Positions 1 to 7,200 of a stretch of DNA of 11,736 bases are shown here, piece by piece (position 1 is the stretch's first letter; every line of letters begins with the position of its first letter). The notes beneath the pieces are model-generated. The model searched no databases, was not told the DNA's origin, and was given only the letters and a program-made list of their open reading frames with translations. Origin of the DNA: CAYMRB01 sp964392615 (GTDB taxonomy: Bacteria > Planctomycetota > UBA8108). The DNA lies in contig CAYMRB010000332.1 in NCBI GenBank assembly GCA_964392615.1, forward strand, positions 1 through 11,736. The letters are read 5' to 3'. The position numbers were made by a program, and so were the translations under genes.

Positions 1-885
1 GTCCGGTTCACCAAGATGCACGGTATCGGCAACGACTACGTGTACATCGACACGTTCGCGGTTGATATCGAAGCCCCTGCCGATCTCGCCCGTCGCGTCT
101 CGGATCGACACTTCGGGGTGGGTGGCGATGGCCTGATCCTGATCCGCCCGCCCGAAGATGCGGCAAACCACTGCCGCATGGAGATGTACAACGCCGACGG
201 CAGCCGCGCCGAGATGTGCGGCAACGGCGTCCGCTGCGTCGGCAAGTTCGTCCACGACCGCGGCATCGCGCCGTACGCGGAGATCCGCGTCGAGACGGAC
301 GCCGGGCTCAAGATCCTGCAGATCGAGCGCGACGCCGCCGGCAGGGCCGATCGGATCACGGTCGACATGGGTGCGCCCGGACTGCGTCGAGCAGAGGTGC
401 CGATCGTCGACGGCGGCGATCCGAGCGGGCGCGCCATCGGCGTACGCCTCGAAGCGGCCGGGCGCGTGTTTCCGCTGACGGCGGTGTCGATGGGCAATCC
501 GCACGCTGTCTGCCGGCTCGATCGGGTCGAGTCGCCGAGTGGCGATCTTCCATCGCTCGCCGAGCTGCCGCTCGCGACGCTCGGCCCGCCGATCGAGAGC
601 CACTCGTGGTTCCCACAGCGCGTCAACGTCGAGTTCGTCGTGCCACTTTCGCCGTCGGAGCTCGACTTCCGCGTCTGGGAGCGCGGCAGCGGCGAGACGC
701 TCGCGTGCGGCACGGGCGCGTGCGCGGCGGTCGTCGCCGGCGCGCTCGAGGGTTGGTGCGAACGCGAAGCCGTCGTCCACCTGCGCCGCGGCGACCACGT
801 GATCCGCTGGGACGGCGTGAGCGACGGCGGCACGGTCTACATGACCGGCGGCGCCACCGAGGTGTTCACGGGCGAGCTCGCGTAG
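1..885 (+). CDS. dapF: Diaminopimelate epimerase, 5' end outside window
   Basis: Cytoplasmic, cofactor-free epimerase that converts LL- to meso-diaminopimelate, the last-but-one step of lysine synthesis and the source of the peptidoglycan cross-linking residue. Numbering from the ATG at 16, both catalytic cysteines of the family are present: Cys68 in the EMCGNGVRC motif and Cys231 in ACGTGAC. The MGNPHAV motif (159-165) and the N-terminal MHGIGNDY are also typical. The frame stays open upstream of that ATG and reads VRFTK, which matches the usual family start (M-x-FTKMHGxGND), so the true start probably lies just left of the window and only a few residues are missing. The 289 visible residues are slightly longer than the usual 270-280. 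The 3' end overlaps the convergent receiver gene by 20 bp, leaving no room for a separate terminator. Identification is very secure; only the exact start is open. Confidence 0.96.
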   Translation, partial: VRFTKMHGIGNDYVYIDTFAVDIEAPADLARRVSDRHFGVGGDGLILIRPPEDAANHCRMEMYNADGSRAEMCGNGVRCVGKFVHDRGIAPYAEIRVETDAGLKILQIERDAAGRADRITVDMGAPGLRRAEVPIVDGGDPSGRAIGVRLEAAGRVFPLTAVSMGNPHAVCRLDRVESPSGDLPSLAELPLATLGPPIESHSWFPQRVNVEFVVPLSPSELDFRVWERGSGETLACGTGACAAVVAGALEGWCEREAVVHLRRGDHVIRWDGVSDGGTVYMTGGATEVFTGELA

Positions 886-1303
886 AACCGCCGAGGTCCT
901 CGTCGGTCCCGTCACAGACCTGCCGGACGGCGAACAGGAGGTCCTCCCGACCTATCGGCTTCGGCAAGCCGCAATCCGCGCCGAATGCGCGCGCCAGGTC
1001 GAGGTACTTCCCAGTTCCGACCGTGCCACCTCCGGTGATGGCGATGATCTTGGTGGCTGGAGACTCGCTCCGGAACTCCCTGATCGTCTCGAGCCCCTCC
1101 TTGTCCGGCATGATGAGATCGATGATGGCCAGGTCTGCCGGCATCCGCCGATTGGCTCGCACGGCGTGCTCGCCACCTGCGGCAGTTTCGACGTGATATC
1201 CCGCCTCTTGCAGAGTCACCTGCATCATGGAGCGGACCTGATCCTCGTCATCGACGACGAGTACCCTCGTCGCCGGCTCCGTCGGTCTCGAATCACTCGA
1301 CAT
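866..1303 (-). CDS. Receiver-only (CheY-like) response regulator
   Basis: Single receiver domain of 145 residues with no output domain. The acidic pair Asp18-Asp19 (VVDDE), the phospho-acceptor Asp62 (IIDLIMPD), the switch Thr90 (AIT-GGG) and Lys115 (LPKP) are all in place, so it should be phosphorylated normally. The receiver fills about residues 12-130, followed by a short acidic/arginine tail. The ATG lies inside the 3' end of the hybrid kinase gene with an 11-bp overlap, which suggests translational coupling and makes that kinase the likely phosphodonor. Without an output domain it must act by protein contact or as a phosphorelay intermediate (Spo0F- or CheY-like; inference). Its 3' end overlaps dapF on the opposite strand. 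The class is certain; partner and role are inferred from position. Confidence 0.9.
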   Translation of the reverse strand: MSSDSRPTEPATRVLVVDDEDQVRSMMQVTLQEAGYHVETAAGGEHAVRANRRMPADLAIIDLIMPDKEGLETIREFRSESPATKIIAITGGGTVGTGKYLDLARAFGADCGLPKPIGREDLLFAVRQVCDGTDEDLGGSTRARP

Positions 1304-2612
1304 GCTTCATCACGGTTCGAATGGTCCGGGCGAGTTCGCTCAGGAGGAAGGGTTTCGCCAGATACTCTCGAACCCCCAGGGCTTCCGCCTCTTGCCTGTC
1401 CACCACCTCGCTGAACCCGCTGCACAGTATGATCCGGACGTCGGGCCTGACGTGCATCAGCTCCTTCGACAGCTCCGCACCGGTCAAGTCGGGCATCGTC
1501 TGGTCGGTCACCACGACATCGAATGCCCTCGGGCGCGACCGAAATGCCCTCAACGCGTCCGAGCTCACCCCGAATGCCGTCACTCTGTATCCCAGCTGCC
1601 GAAGAAACGCCGCGATCATCTTGAGCAGGCCCCGATCGTCCTCGATCAACAGGACGTGCTCGTCACCTTCGAGCTGCTCGGCGCGATCGACGTCATCTCG
1701 GGAGCGCCCGTCCATCGCCGTACCGTGGGCGTGAATCGGCAAGAAGGCATCGAACAGCGAGCCCTCGCCCTTCTCGCTACGAAGGACGATGGATCCACCG
1801 TGCTCCGTGACGATTTCGTGCGCTGTCGAAAGGCCCATCCCCGTGCCCTCTCCGACCCGCTTGGTCGTGAAGAAGGGCTCGAATGCGCGCTGCGCGGTCT
1901 CCTTCGACATGCCGCAGCCGGTGTCGCTCACCCGGATGCGCTCGTAGGGACCTGGTTGCAGACCCGCGCCAGCGTTCCACGCTGGCGCAACGTCTACGGT
2001 CACAACGCCGAGCCCCAGCTCTCCACCGGTGTCTCGCATGGCGTGATAGGCGTTCGTACACAGATTCATCACCACCTGGTGGATCTGCGTTCTGTCGCCG
2101 AGCACCAATCGCCGACCGGCACCGAATCGCATGCGCATCTTGATGTTGGCCGGCATCACTCCGCGAAGAAGTTGCGCGACCTCCCGCACCACCGATCGAA
2201 CGCTGAAGAGCTCCCGCTCCGGGTGCTTGTGATGGCTGAAGGCGAGAATCTGGGAGACCAAGCTCGCGCCCCGTTCGCCGGCCGTCCGAATCTCCTTCAG
2301 GTAGTTGTCTACCGCTCCCCCCTCCTGCGCAGCGGACCTGCCGAGATCGGCGTATCCGATGATCGCACAGAGGATGTTGTTGAAGTCGTGCGCGATCCCC
2401 CCCGCCAGGACGCCGAGGCTCTCGAGCTTCTGCGCCTGCCGAAGCTGCTCCTCGAGTCGGCCCTTCTCTTCGCCTGCCTCGCGAGGCACCTTCGTAGCTC
2501 CCTCGAGGCCACGGGGGGAGCCGCCCTCGTTCTCCTCGAGCTCCCGCACTCTGGCGCGCAGCAACTGCAACTCCTCGAGCAACTGTGCTTCATTCACTCT
2601 CGTTTCCGTCAC
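1293..2612 (-). CDS. Soluble hybrid histidine kinase with C-terminal receiver, no sensor domain
   Basis: Cytoplasmic hybrid kinase of 439 residues. Residues 5-65 are charged, leucine-rich and probably coiled coil, broken by a Gly/Pro stretch near 30-45. HisKA follows with phospho-acceptor His75 in GGIAHDFNNIL, an NtrB-like H-box. The HATPase part has the N-box (Asn183, Asn187), the G1 box DTGCG (230-234), the F-box FEPFFTTK and the G2 box GEGTGMGLS (254-262). The C-terminal receiver has Glu324-Asp325-Asp326, acceptor Asp370, Ser398 and Lys420. No transmembrane helix, PAS or GAF domain is visible, so the signal may arrive through a partner protein. The start is GTG at 2612, supported by AGGA eight bases upstream; no ATG in frame fits better. 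The downstream receiver gene overlaps it by 11 bp, indicating one transcript. Kinase identity is certain; its signal is unknown. Confidence 0.94.
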   Translation of the reverse strand: MTETRVNEAQLLEELQLLRARVRELEENEGGSPRGLEGATKVPREAGEEKGRLEEQLRQAQKLESLGVLAGGIAHDFNNILCAIIGYADLGRSAAQEGGAVDNYLKEIRTAGERGASLVSQILAFSHHKHPERELFSVRSVVREVAQLLRGVMPANIKMRMRFGAGRRLVLGDRTQIHQVVMNLCTNAYHAMRDTGGELGLGVVTVDVAPAWNAGAGLQPGPYERIRVSDTGCGMSKETAQRAFEPFFTTKRVGEGTGMGLSTAHEIVTEHGGSIVLRSEKGEGSLFDAFLPIHAHGTAMDGRSRDDVDRAEQLEGDEHVLLIEDDRGLLKMIAAFLRQLGYRVTAFGVSSDALRAFRSRPRAFDVVVTDQTMPDLTGAELSKELMHVRPDVRIILCSGFSEVVDRQEAEALGVREYLAKPFLLSELARTIRTVMKHVE

Positions 2613-2624
2613 GAATCGATTCCT

Positions 2625-2644
2625 GGGGCAGCGCCCCCTGGGGC
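2625..2644 (-). promoter_or_regulatory. Alternative GC hairpins next to the kinase ribosome binding site
   Basis: GGGGC (2625-2629) and GCCCC (2633-2637) form a 5-bp stem with a 3-base loop. The same GCCCC arm can instead pair with GGGGC at 2640-2644, with the loop opened to 4 bases. The two folds exclude each other. The first ends directly beside the AGGA ribosome binding site of the kinase (2621-2624 on the minus strand). This could tune translation, but no known riboswitch family is recognised and the short stems may be chance in GC-rich DNA. Confidence 0.25.
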
Positions 2645-2690
2645 TTGTCCGTGAAGCGCAGCAGCGCGGCGTGGCTGCTGTTTCGATGAT

Positions 2691-2712
2691 CTCTTCCGGA
2701 TTCTCTTCCGGA
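2691..2712. repeat. Tandem CTCTTCCGGA pair
   Basis: Two exact copies of CTCTTCCGGA (2691-2700 and 2703-2712) are separated by TT, giving a 12-bp period. TCCGGA is self-complementary, so on the minus-strand transcript the two copies can also form a 6-bp stem around AGAGAA. It lies about 80 bp upstream of the hybrid kinase start. Function unknown. Confidence 0.4.
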
Positions 2713-2810
2713 GCCCGAGGTGGAGCGACGTCACGCGGAGCATCGTCGACTCAGGATGAGCGTGCTCCGTTGATGTGTCCCCTTCAGATAATCGGAGGAT
2801 TCGAGGCGAT

Positions 2811-2832
2811 CGACCACTGTCAAAGTTGACAG
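2811..2832 (-). promoter_or_regulatory. Palindromic 22-bp element, copy 1 (operator candidate)
   Basis: Read on the minus strand this is CTGTCAA, three variable bases, then TGACAGTGGTCG. The core CTGTCAA-AG-TTGACAG (2817-2832) is a perfect 7-2-7 inverted repeat, the same half-site geometry that NarL-family regulators are known to bind, though the base sequence is not the enterobacterial NarL heptamer. It lies 26 bp after the stop of the HTH-less receiver gene and about 200 bp before the hybrid kinase. No T-run follows on either strand, so it is unlikely to be a terminator. A third CTGTCA half-site (minus strand, 2850-2855) lies 23 bp away. Confidence 0.5.
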
Positions 2833-2857
2833 CGAACCGATGGAAAACCTGACAGGT

Positions 2858-3280
2858 TCAAAGACCGTCGTCGATGCGCAGACAGGGCGACACGAAGCGA
2901 TGGCCGGCGATCGCGTTGCGAATCGCGACGCACAGATCCGACGCGACGCACGATTTCAAGACATAGCCCAGCGCACTCGACGCAAGGCACTCGAGCGTGA
3001 GGTCGAGATCCTCGAAAACGGTCACGAAGACGACCGGGACGTTTTCGCCCATCTCCCGCAGTCGCTTCAGGACCGAGAGGCCGTCCAGGATCGGCATGGC
3101 GATGTCCAAGACCGCAACGTCGGGTTTCTGGTGGACCGTCTCCGCGACCGCTTCTCCACCGTCCCCTACGGTGGCGACGACGTCGAACTCGCCCTCTAAC
3201 AGACTCGCGAGCAGCCTTCGCGTCGGCTCGTGGTCATCGGCGATGAGAACGCGGGGTTTGCTCACGTCGTTGGCCGGCAT
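2858..3280 (-). CDS. NarL-type receiver protein lacking the DNA-binding domain
   Basis: About 140 residues forming a single receiver. The acidic pair Asp15-Asp16 (LIADDHE), acceptor Asp59 (VLDIAMP), Thr87 and Lys109 (GYVLKS) are intact. It is clearly a paralogue of the complete NarL/LuxR regulator just upstream: both share RVLxADDH, DVxVLDIAMP, the GYxLK motif, and an AI(R) helix followed by a Gly-rich linker (xVSP/xVTP). It stops exactly where the linker to the HTH would begin, and no HTH remnant is found in any frame downstream. An ATG at 3301 would add seven residues, but neither start has a strong ribosome binding site; 3280 better matches the paralogue's length. It may compete with the full regulator for phosphate or for dimer partners, or pass phosphate on (inference). 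Confidence 0.88.
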   Translation of the reverse strand: MPANDVSKPRVLIADDHEPTRRLLASLLEGEFDVVATVGDGGEAVAETVHQKPDVAVLDIAMPILDGLSVLKRLREMGENVPVVFVTVFEDLDLTLECLASSALGYVLKSCVASDLCVAIRNAIAGHRFVSPCLRIDDGL

Positions 3281-3389
3281 CGGACGATTCCAAGAACGCA
3301 TCGGAGAGATGGTGATCGCGCGGGCCGATCGCCTCGACTCGTCAGCGGAGAGCGGCGCTTCGTTTGTATCAGCTGCGCGAGATCGAAAA

Positions 3390-3413
3390 CACTGTCAAGA
3401 CTGACAGTGGTCG
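3390..3413 (+). promoter_or_regulatory. Palindromic 22-bp element, copy 2 (operator or terminator)
   Basis: CACTGTCA-AGAC-TGACAGTG (3390-3409) is a perfect 8-4-8 inverted repeat. From 3392 the plus strand matches the minus strand of copy 1 at 19 of 22 bases: CTGTCAA, three differing bases, TGACAGTGGTCG. It sits between the complete NarL-type regulator gene (stop at 3416) and the start of the HTH-less receiver. Read on the minus strand, the 8-bp stem is followed directly by TTTT, so it could act as an intrinsic terminator for the NarL-type gene, as an operator for the next gene, or as both. Confidence 0.5.
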
Positions 3414-3415
3414 GC

Positions 3416-4051
3416 TCAGGGACTGACGAGCCCTTCCCTGATGGCGAACTGGATCAGCCCGGCGCTGGTGGTGATCCCGAGATCTTCCATCATGCCGTAC
3501 TTGTGGTGAGCGACAGTCCGGGGAGTGATGCTCAGCAGGGCGCCGATCTCCTTCATCGAGTGGCCTTCCGCCAGCAACTGCAGCACCTCGCGCTGTCGAG
3601 GAGTGAGCTTGCTCGAAGATTCACGCCGCTGGGGTCGTCGCAGGGAGTCCACCATTCCCTTCGCGATGAGGGGCGTGACGTAGGACTTGCCGTCCACCGC
3701 GCAGCGGATCGCTTCGAAGAGCTCCGACGCCGCCGAGTTCTTCAAGAGATAACCGCTGGCGCCAAACGCCATGGCCTCCGCGGCGATGTCGGGGTCTTCG
3801 TTGACCGTGAGAAAGACCAGCTTGAGCTTCGGAGACTCTTTCCTCAGCTGCCGGCCGGCGTCGAGGCCGTTGAGCCGCGGCATCGCGATGTCCAGCACCA
3901 CGACGTCCGGGCGCAACTCCGCTACGGCGGAAAGAACCTGACGGCCGTCCGTCACGGCGCCCACCACATCGTAGCGAGGTTCGAGGAGCGTCTTGAACGC
4001 CTCGAGCAACAGGACGTGATCGTCTGCGAGAAGAACTCTTGGACGCGTCAT
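3416..4051 (-). CDS. NarL/LuxR-type response regulator
   Basis: Complete 211-residue transcription regulator. The receiver (about 4-120) has Asp10-Asp11, acceptor Asp54 (VLDIAMP), Thr82 and Lys104 (GYLLKNS). A linker rich in Arg/Ser (137-148) leads to a GerE/LuxR-type HTH at about 149-206, opening LTPRQREVLQLLAEG, with SMKEI and ITPRTVAHHK in the recognition region. Length and layout are standard for the NarL family, which binds inverted-repeat DNA as dimers after phosphorylation. The ATG at 4051 has AGG a few bases upstream. It is divergent from the large HisKA_3 kinase, 228 bp away; HisKA_3 kinases normally phosphorylate NarL-type partners, so the two are probably a cognate pair (inference). 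Two palindromic sites close by are candidate targets of this regulator. Confidence 0.94.
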   Translation of the reverse strand: MTRPRVLLADDHVLLLEAFKTLLEPRYDVVGAVTDGRQVLSAVAELRPDVVVLDIAMPRLNGLDAGRQLRKESPKLKLVFLTVNEDPDIAAEAMAFGASGYLLKNSAASELFEAIRCAVDGKSYVTPLIAKGMVDSLRRPQRRESSSKLTPRQREVLQLLAEGHSMKEIGALLSITPRTVAHHKYGMMEDLGITTSAGLIQFAIREGLVSP

Positions 4052-4086
4052 GGGACCTGCTGTCTGGTGTGGGATCAGCGGGAGGC

Positions 4087-4116
4087 ATCATACCGACGTT
4101 CCGGATCTCAGTCCAA
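4087..4116 (-). promoter_or_regulatory. Candidate promoter of the NarL-type regulator
   Basis: On the minus strand TATGAT (4087-4092, 5 of 6 to the -10 consensus) is preceded by TTGGAC (4111-4116, 3 of 6) at an 18-bp spacing. Transcription would start near 4080, about 30 bases before the ATG at 4051. A stronger -35-like TTGACG (4129-4134) lies further upstream but has no good -10 at normal distance. Weak call. Confidence 0.3.
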
Positions 4117-4162
4117 TTCTGCGAGAGCGTCAACGGCAGAAGAAGATCATGAAAGCGAATCG

Positions 4163-4190
4163 TTGCCGCGTCGTGTGGGCTGAAGATAAT
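4163..4190 (+). promoter_or_regulatory. Candidate sigma-70 promoter of the large sensor kinase
   Basis: TTGCCG (4163-4168) and GATAAT (4185-4190) are spaced by 16 bp and match the consensus at 4 and 5 of 6 positions. Transcription would begin near 4197, giving a leader of about 80 bases before the GTG at 4280. It lies in the divergent gap shared with the NarL-type regulator gene, so both could be controlled from the same region. Confidence 0.4.
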
Positions 4191-4264
4191 GGCGCGTGCT
4201 ACCGCCGTGCCCTCGCCGCCCGGCCATCTGAGACCGAGGTCCCGGCGAGTTCGATGGTCCGCTC

Positions 4265-4274
4265 GAGGGGGAAG
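4265..4274 (+). promoter_or_regulatory. Ribosome binding site supporting the GTG start at 4280
   Basis: GAGGGGGAAG lies 5 bases before the GTG at 4280, a strong purine-rich Shine-Dalgarno. The residues after this GTG form a textbook signal peptide. The nearby ATG at 4254 is in a different frame, so GTG is the supported start. Confidence 0.6.
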
Positions 4275-4279
4275 ACTTC

Positions 4280-7200
4280 GTGCACAAGACGTCGACACTG
4301 CGAATCGCGATCCCGCTCGCCTGCGCCGCGCTGGCGTTCGGATCGGTAGCGCTGGCGCACAACGGCGAGGTCAACCTGATCTTCCCGGTCGACCAGGCGC
4401 CGACGGTCGACGGAGATCTTTCCGATTGGCCCGCAAGCGCGATTCGCTGGCCGGTGGCGCGGGTCGAGTACGGCGACGCGCTCGAGGGAACCGGTGACTG
4501 CCGAGCTTTCGCGCGAGTGGCCTACGAGAAGAAGACGAACGCCCTGTTCGTCGGTCTCGAGGTGATCGACGACTCGATCGTCGTCACGCCCGGGGAGACA
4601 CGGTGGCATCAGCAGGACGGTTGCGCGATCTTCCTCGCTCCCAGGAACAGCGACAAGGAGTCCAGCGCGACACAGATCGACCTCATCGGGGAGGCGATCC
4701 CGGAGGGGCCCGCGGCTTCGCGTGTTTGCGAGCGAGCGGCGCGAAGGAGTCCCGGCCGACACGTGTACGAGATCGCGATCGATGTCGCGCGGTTGAGTCC
4801 GGACAAGCCCGACCTGCACTCCAAGCGCGTGCTCGGGTTCGACATCGCGGTGTACGACAGCGACGCGGACGGGTCTTTCTCGTGGGTCTCTTGGGGACCC
4901 GGGACGAACAAGGCAGAATCATCCGCACGCCTCGGAGACCTGGTTCTCTCAGATCAACCCGAACTCGCAGGCCGCTTGCGCGGCAGCGTGAATTGGCGCG
5001 ACACCGAAGACGCGGTGGCCCGGGCAACCGTGTCGCTGCGCTCGAAGACCGATAGCGCTCTCCGCGTTCGATTGCGCACCGACGAGGCGGGCGGCTTCGA
5101 CGCCGAGCTTCCCGCAGGTCAGTACGACGCCGCCCTATCGATCGACGGCAGCGCCCTCCTCACCCACCAGGTCACCGTCGCAACCGGCACTGAGGCTGTC
5201 GTCGAGCTCGGCCCGACGCTGCGCAGTGGAGATCGATACCCGTGCCCGCCGGGCGCCGGCCCCACGCCGATCAGATTCGCCCGCACGGGCGTCGATTGGC
5301 GCCTTCTCTCGTATCCCCGCTTCGACGTTCTCGCTCTTGCCCAGACGCCGGACGGCATCCTGTGGACGGGCACGCGGAGAGGCCTCATCGCCTACGACGG
5401 CCGTGGCTTCCTGACCGTGTTCGGCCCGCCGGCCATCACGCGAGCCGCCGTGACGTCGCTGGTCATCGGGCACCACGACGAGTTGTGGATCGGATCGGAG
5501 CGCGGCCTCCTCCGCCGCGACGACGAGAACCTCTATCACTACCACCGCGCCCACGGCATGCCGAACAGCGACGTTCGCTGCCTTCTCCAGGATCGTGACG
5601 GGCTCGTCTGGATCGGATCCCCGTCGGGGCTCGCGCAGTTCGACGGCCGCCGATTCCGCGACCGGACACCCGAACACCCGGTCCTGAAGAGCGGTGTGAA
5701 CTGCCTCCTCGAAGACGAGGACGGGACGGTCTGGATCGGAACGAACTCCGGCGCGCTCCGCTTCGACGTCGAGGGCCGCCTTGTGGCCCCTGACGCACAA
5801 CTCGGCCGCGTCGGCCCCGTGCTGGCCCTGGCTGAAACCGATTCGGTCGTGTGGATCGGAACGAGCGAGGGCCTCGTCCGATTCGACGGCTCAGACCTGA
5901 TTCGACTCGAGGCACCCGCGGAGTTCACCGAGCGTGACGAAGTAGCCGTCGGACCCTGGACGCGTACCACCACTCTCTATACCGATCGACGCGGGCGCCT
6001 GTGGGCCTCGTGCGGGCGACCCGAGCTGTGGAGATTCGGCGGGAAGCGATGGCGGCGCATCGCGATTCAGGACGGTCTCCATTCCGACGCCGTCTTCGCG
6101 ATGCTCGAGGACCGCGACGGCCGGCTCTGGATCGGACGGGGAGCCGGAATGTCCCAGCACGCGTTCCGCGACTTCGTCCAATACCGAAAGTCGGACGGTC
6201 TCGCCTCCGATTCGGTCTTCGCGTTCGTCGAGGATCGTGACGGAGTCTACTGGTTCGGCACCGACGCCGGTCTCACTCGCTACGACGGTCGGCGATTCGA
6301 GACGTATACGAAGGCGGAAGGCCTGCTCGACAATCAGATTCGAGAGCTATTCGAAGACAGCAACGGCACCTTGTGGATCGCGACCCCGTCCGGATTGAAC
6401 GCCTACGACGGAGGGACCTTTCGCAGCCTGACGCCGAGCGATGGTCTCGCGGGGCAAAGCGTCTGGGCGATCGCGGAAGATGACGAGCACGCTTTGTGGT
6501 TCGGCACGGCAACCGGCCTCAGTCGCTACCGAGACGGACGCTTCACCAATTTCACGACGGCCGAGGGGCTCGTACACGACGACATCCGTTGCCTGCTCGT
6601 GGATCGAGAGAACTCGCTCTGGGTGGGAACGCACGCCGGGCTCAGCCGCTACGATGGCGAGAGATTCCAGAACTCTTCGACTCGAAACGGCTTGCTTGAT
6701 AACCGGGTGGACGCACTCTGCCAGGATCTGCAGGGAAGGATCTGGCTCGCCTCTCCCCGGGGAGTGACTCGTTCCGTGGGGACGAAGATCCACCGAGTGG
6801 CCATGACGGGACACAGCGTCGTGACAGACCACGAGGACCACCTGTGGATCGGATCCCGGATGGGTGTCCGCCGCTACGATGGCCGCGCCTCCAGGCTGCT
6901 GAGCACCGAGGACGGCTTGCCCGCCCGCCACGTCACGGGCCTCTTCGTCGACCGAAGGAAGAACGTCTGGATCGCGTGCGCGGAGTCCGGCATCGCGAGA
7001 TACAGCTACGACACGACGCATCCGCTGGTCTCCGTGACCGCCGTCGTGACGGACCGGCGTCATGTGGGAAAGACCCGCGTTTCCATGCTCAGCACGCAGC
7101 CGTTGGTCGCCTTCGAGTGCCGTGGGATCAGCTCCAAGACGCGCCAGGAGGCGATGCTGTATCGGTATCGTCTACGCGGCCTGAGCCAGGAATGGCAATA

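Larger units (their letters stand above)
2613..2857 (-). other. 245-bp non-coding leader upstream of the hybrid kinase
   Basis: This is the longest gene-free stretch in the window. Reading the minus strand in all three frames just past the upstream receiver gene gives no continuation of a LuxR-type HTH and no other credible protein. It holds the first 22-bp palindromic element (2811-2832), a weak stem (2846-2858, AACCT-GAC-AGGTT) overlapping the receiver gene's stop, a tandem pair of CTCTTCCGGA (2691-2712), an interrupted 6-bp inverted repeat GGAGCA/TGCTCC (around 2738-2766), and a GC hairpin next to the kinase ribosome binding site (2625-2644). I found no convincing sigma-70 promoter with normal spacing here. 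Confidence 0.6.

Noticed and set aside
1302..2654. Open frame of about 450 codons on the plus strand
   Set aside because: It lies exactly antisense to the hybrid kinase, which has all kinase and receiver motifs; the plus-strand protein shows no family features. Typical antisense shadow in GC-rich DNA.
2818..2831. TTGACA hexamers inside copy 1 of the palindrome as -35 boxes
   Set aside because: On neither strand is there a -10-like hexamer at 16-18 bp; the nearest (GATTAT on minus, 2788-2793) is 24 bp away. TTGACA here is better explained as part of the palindrome.
2846..2858. AACCT-GAC-AGGTT stem at the stop of the HTH-less receiver as a terminator
   Set aside because: Only a 5-bp stem with a 3-base loop that includes the stop codon, and a TTTT that overlaps the stem; too weak to call alone.
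3230..4183. Plus-strand open frame of about 317 codons
   Set aside because: Antisense to the NarL-type regulator and the start of the HTH-less receiver, whose motifs are unambiguous.
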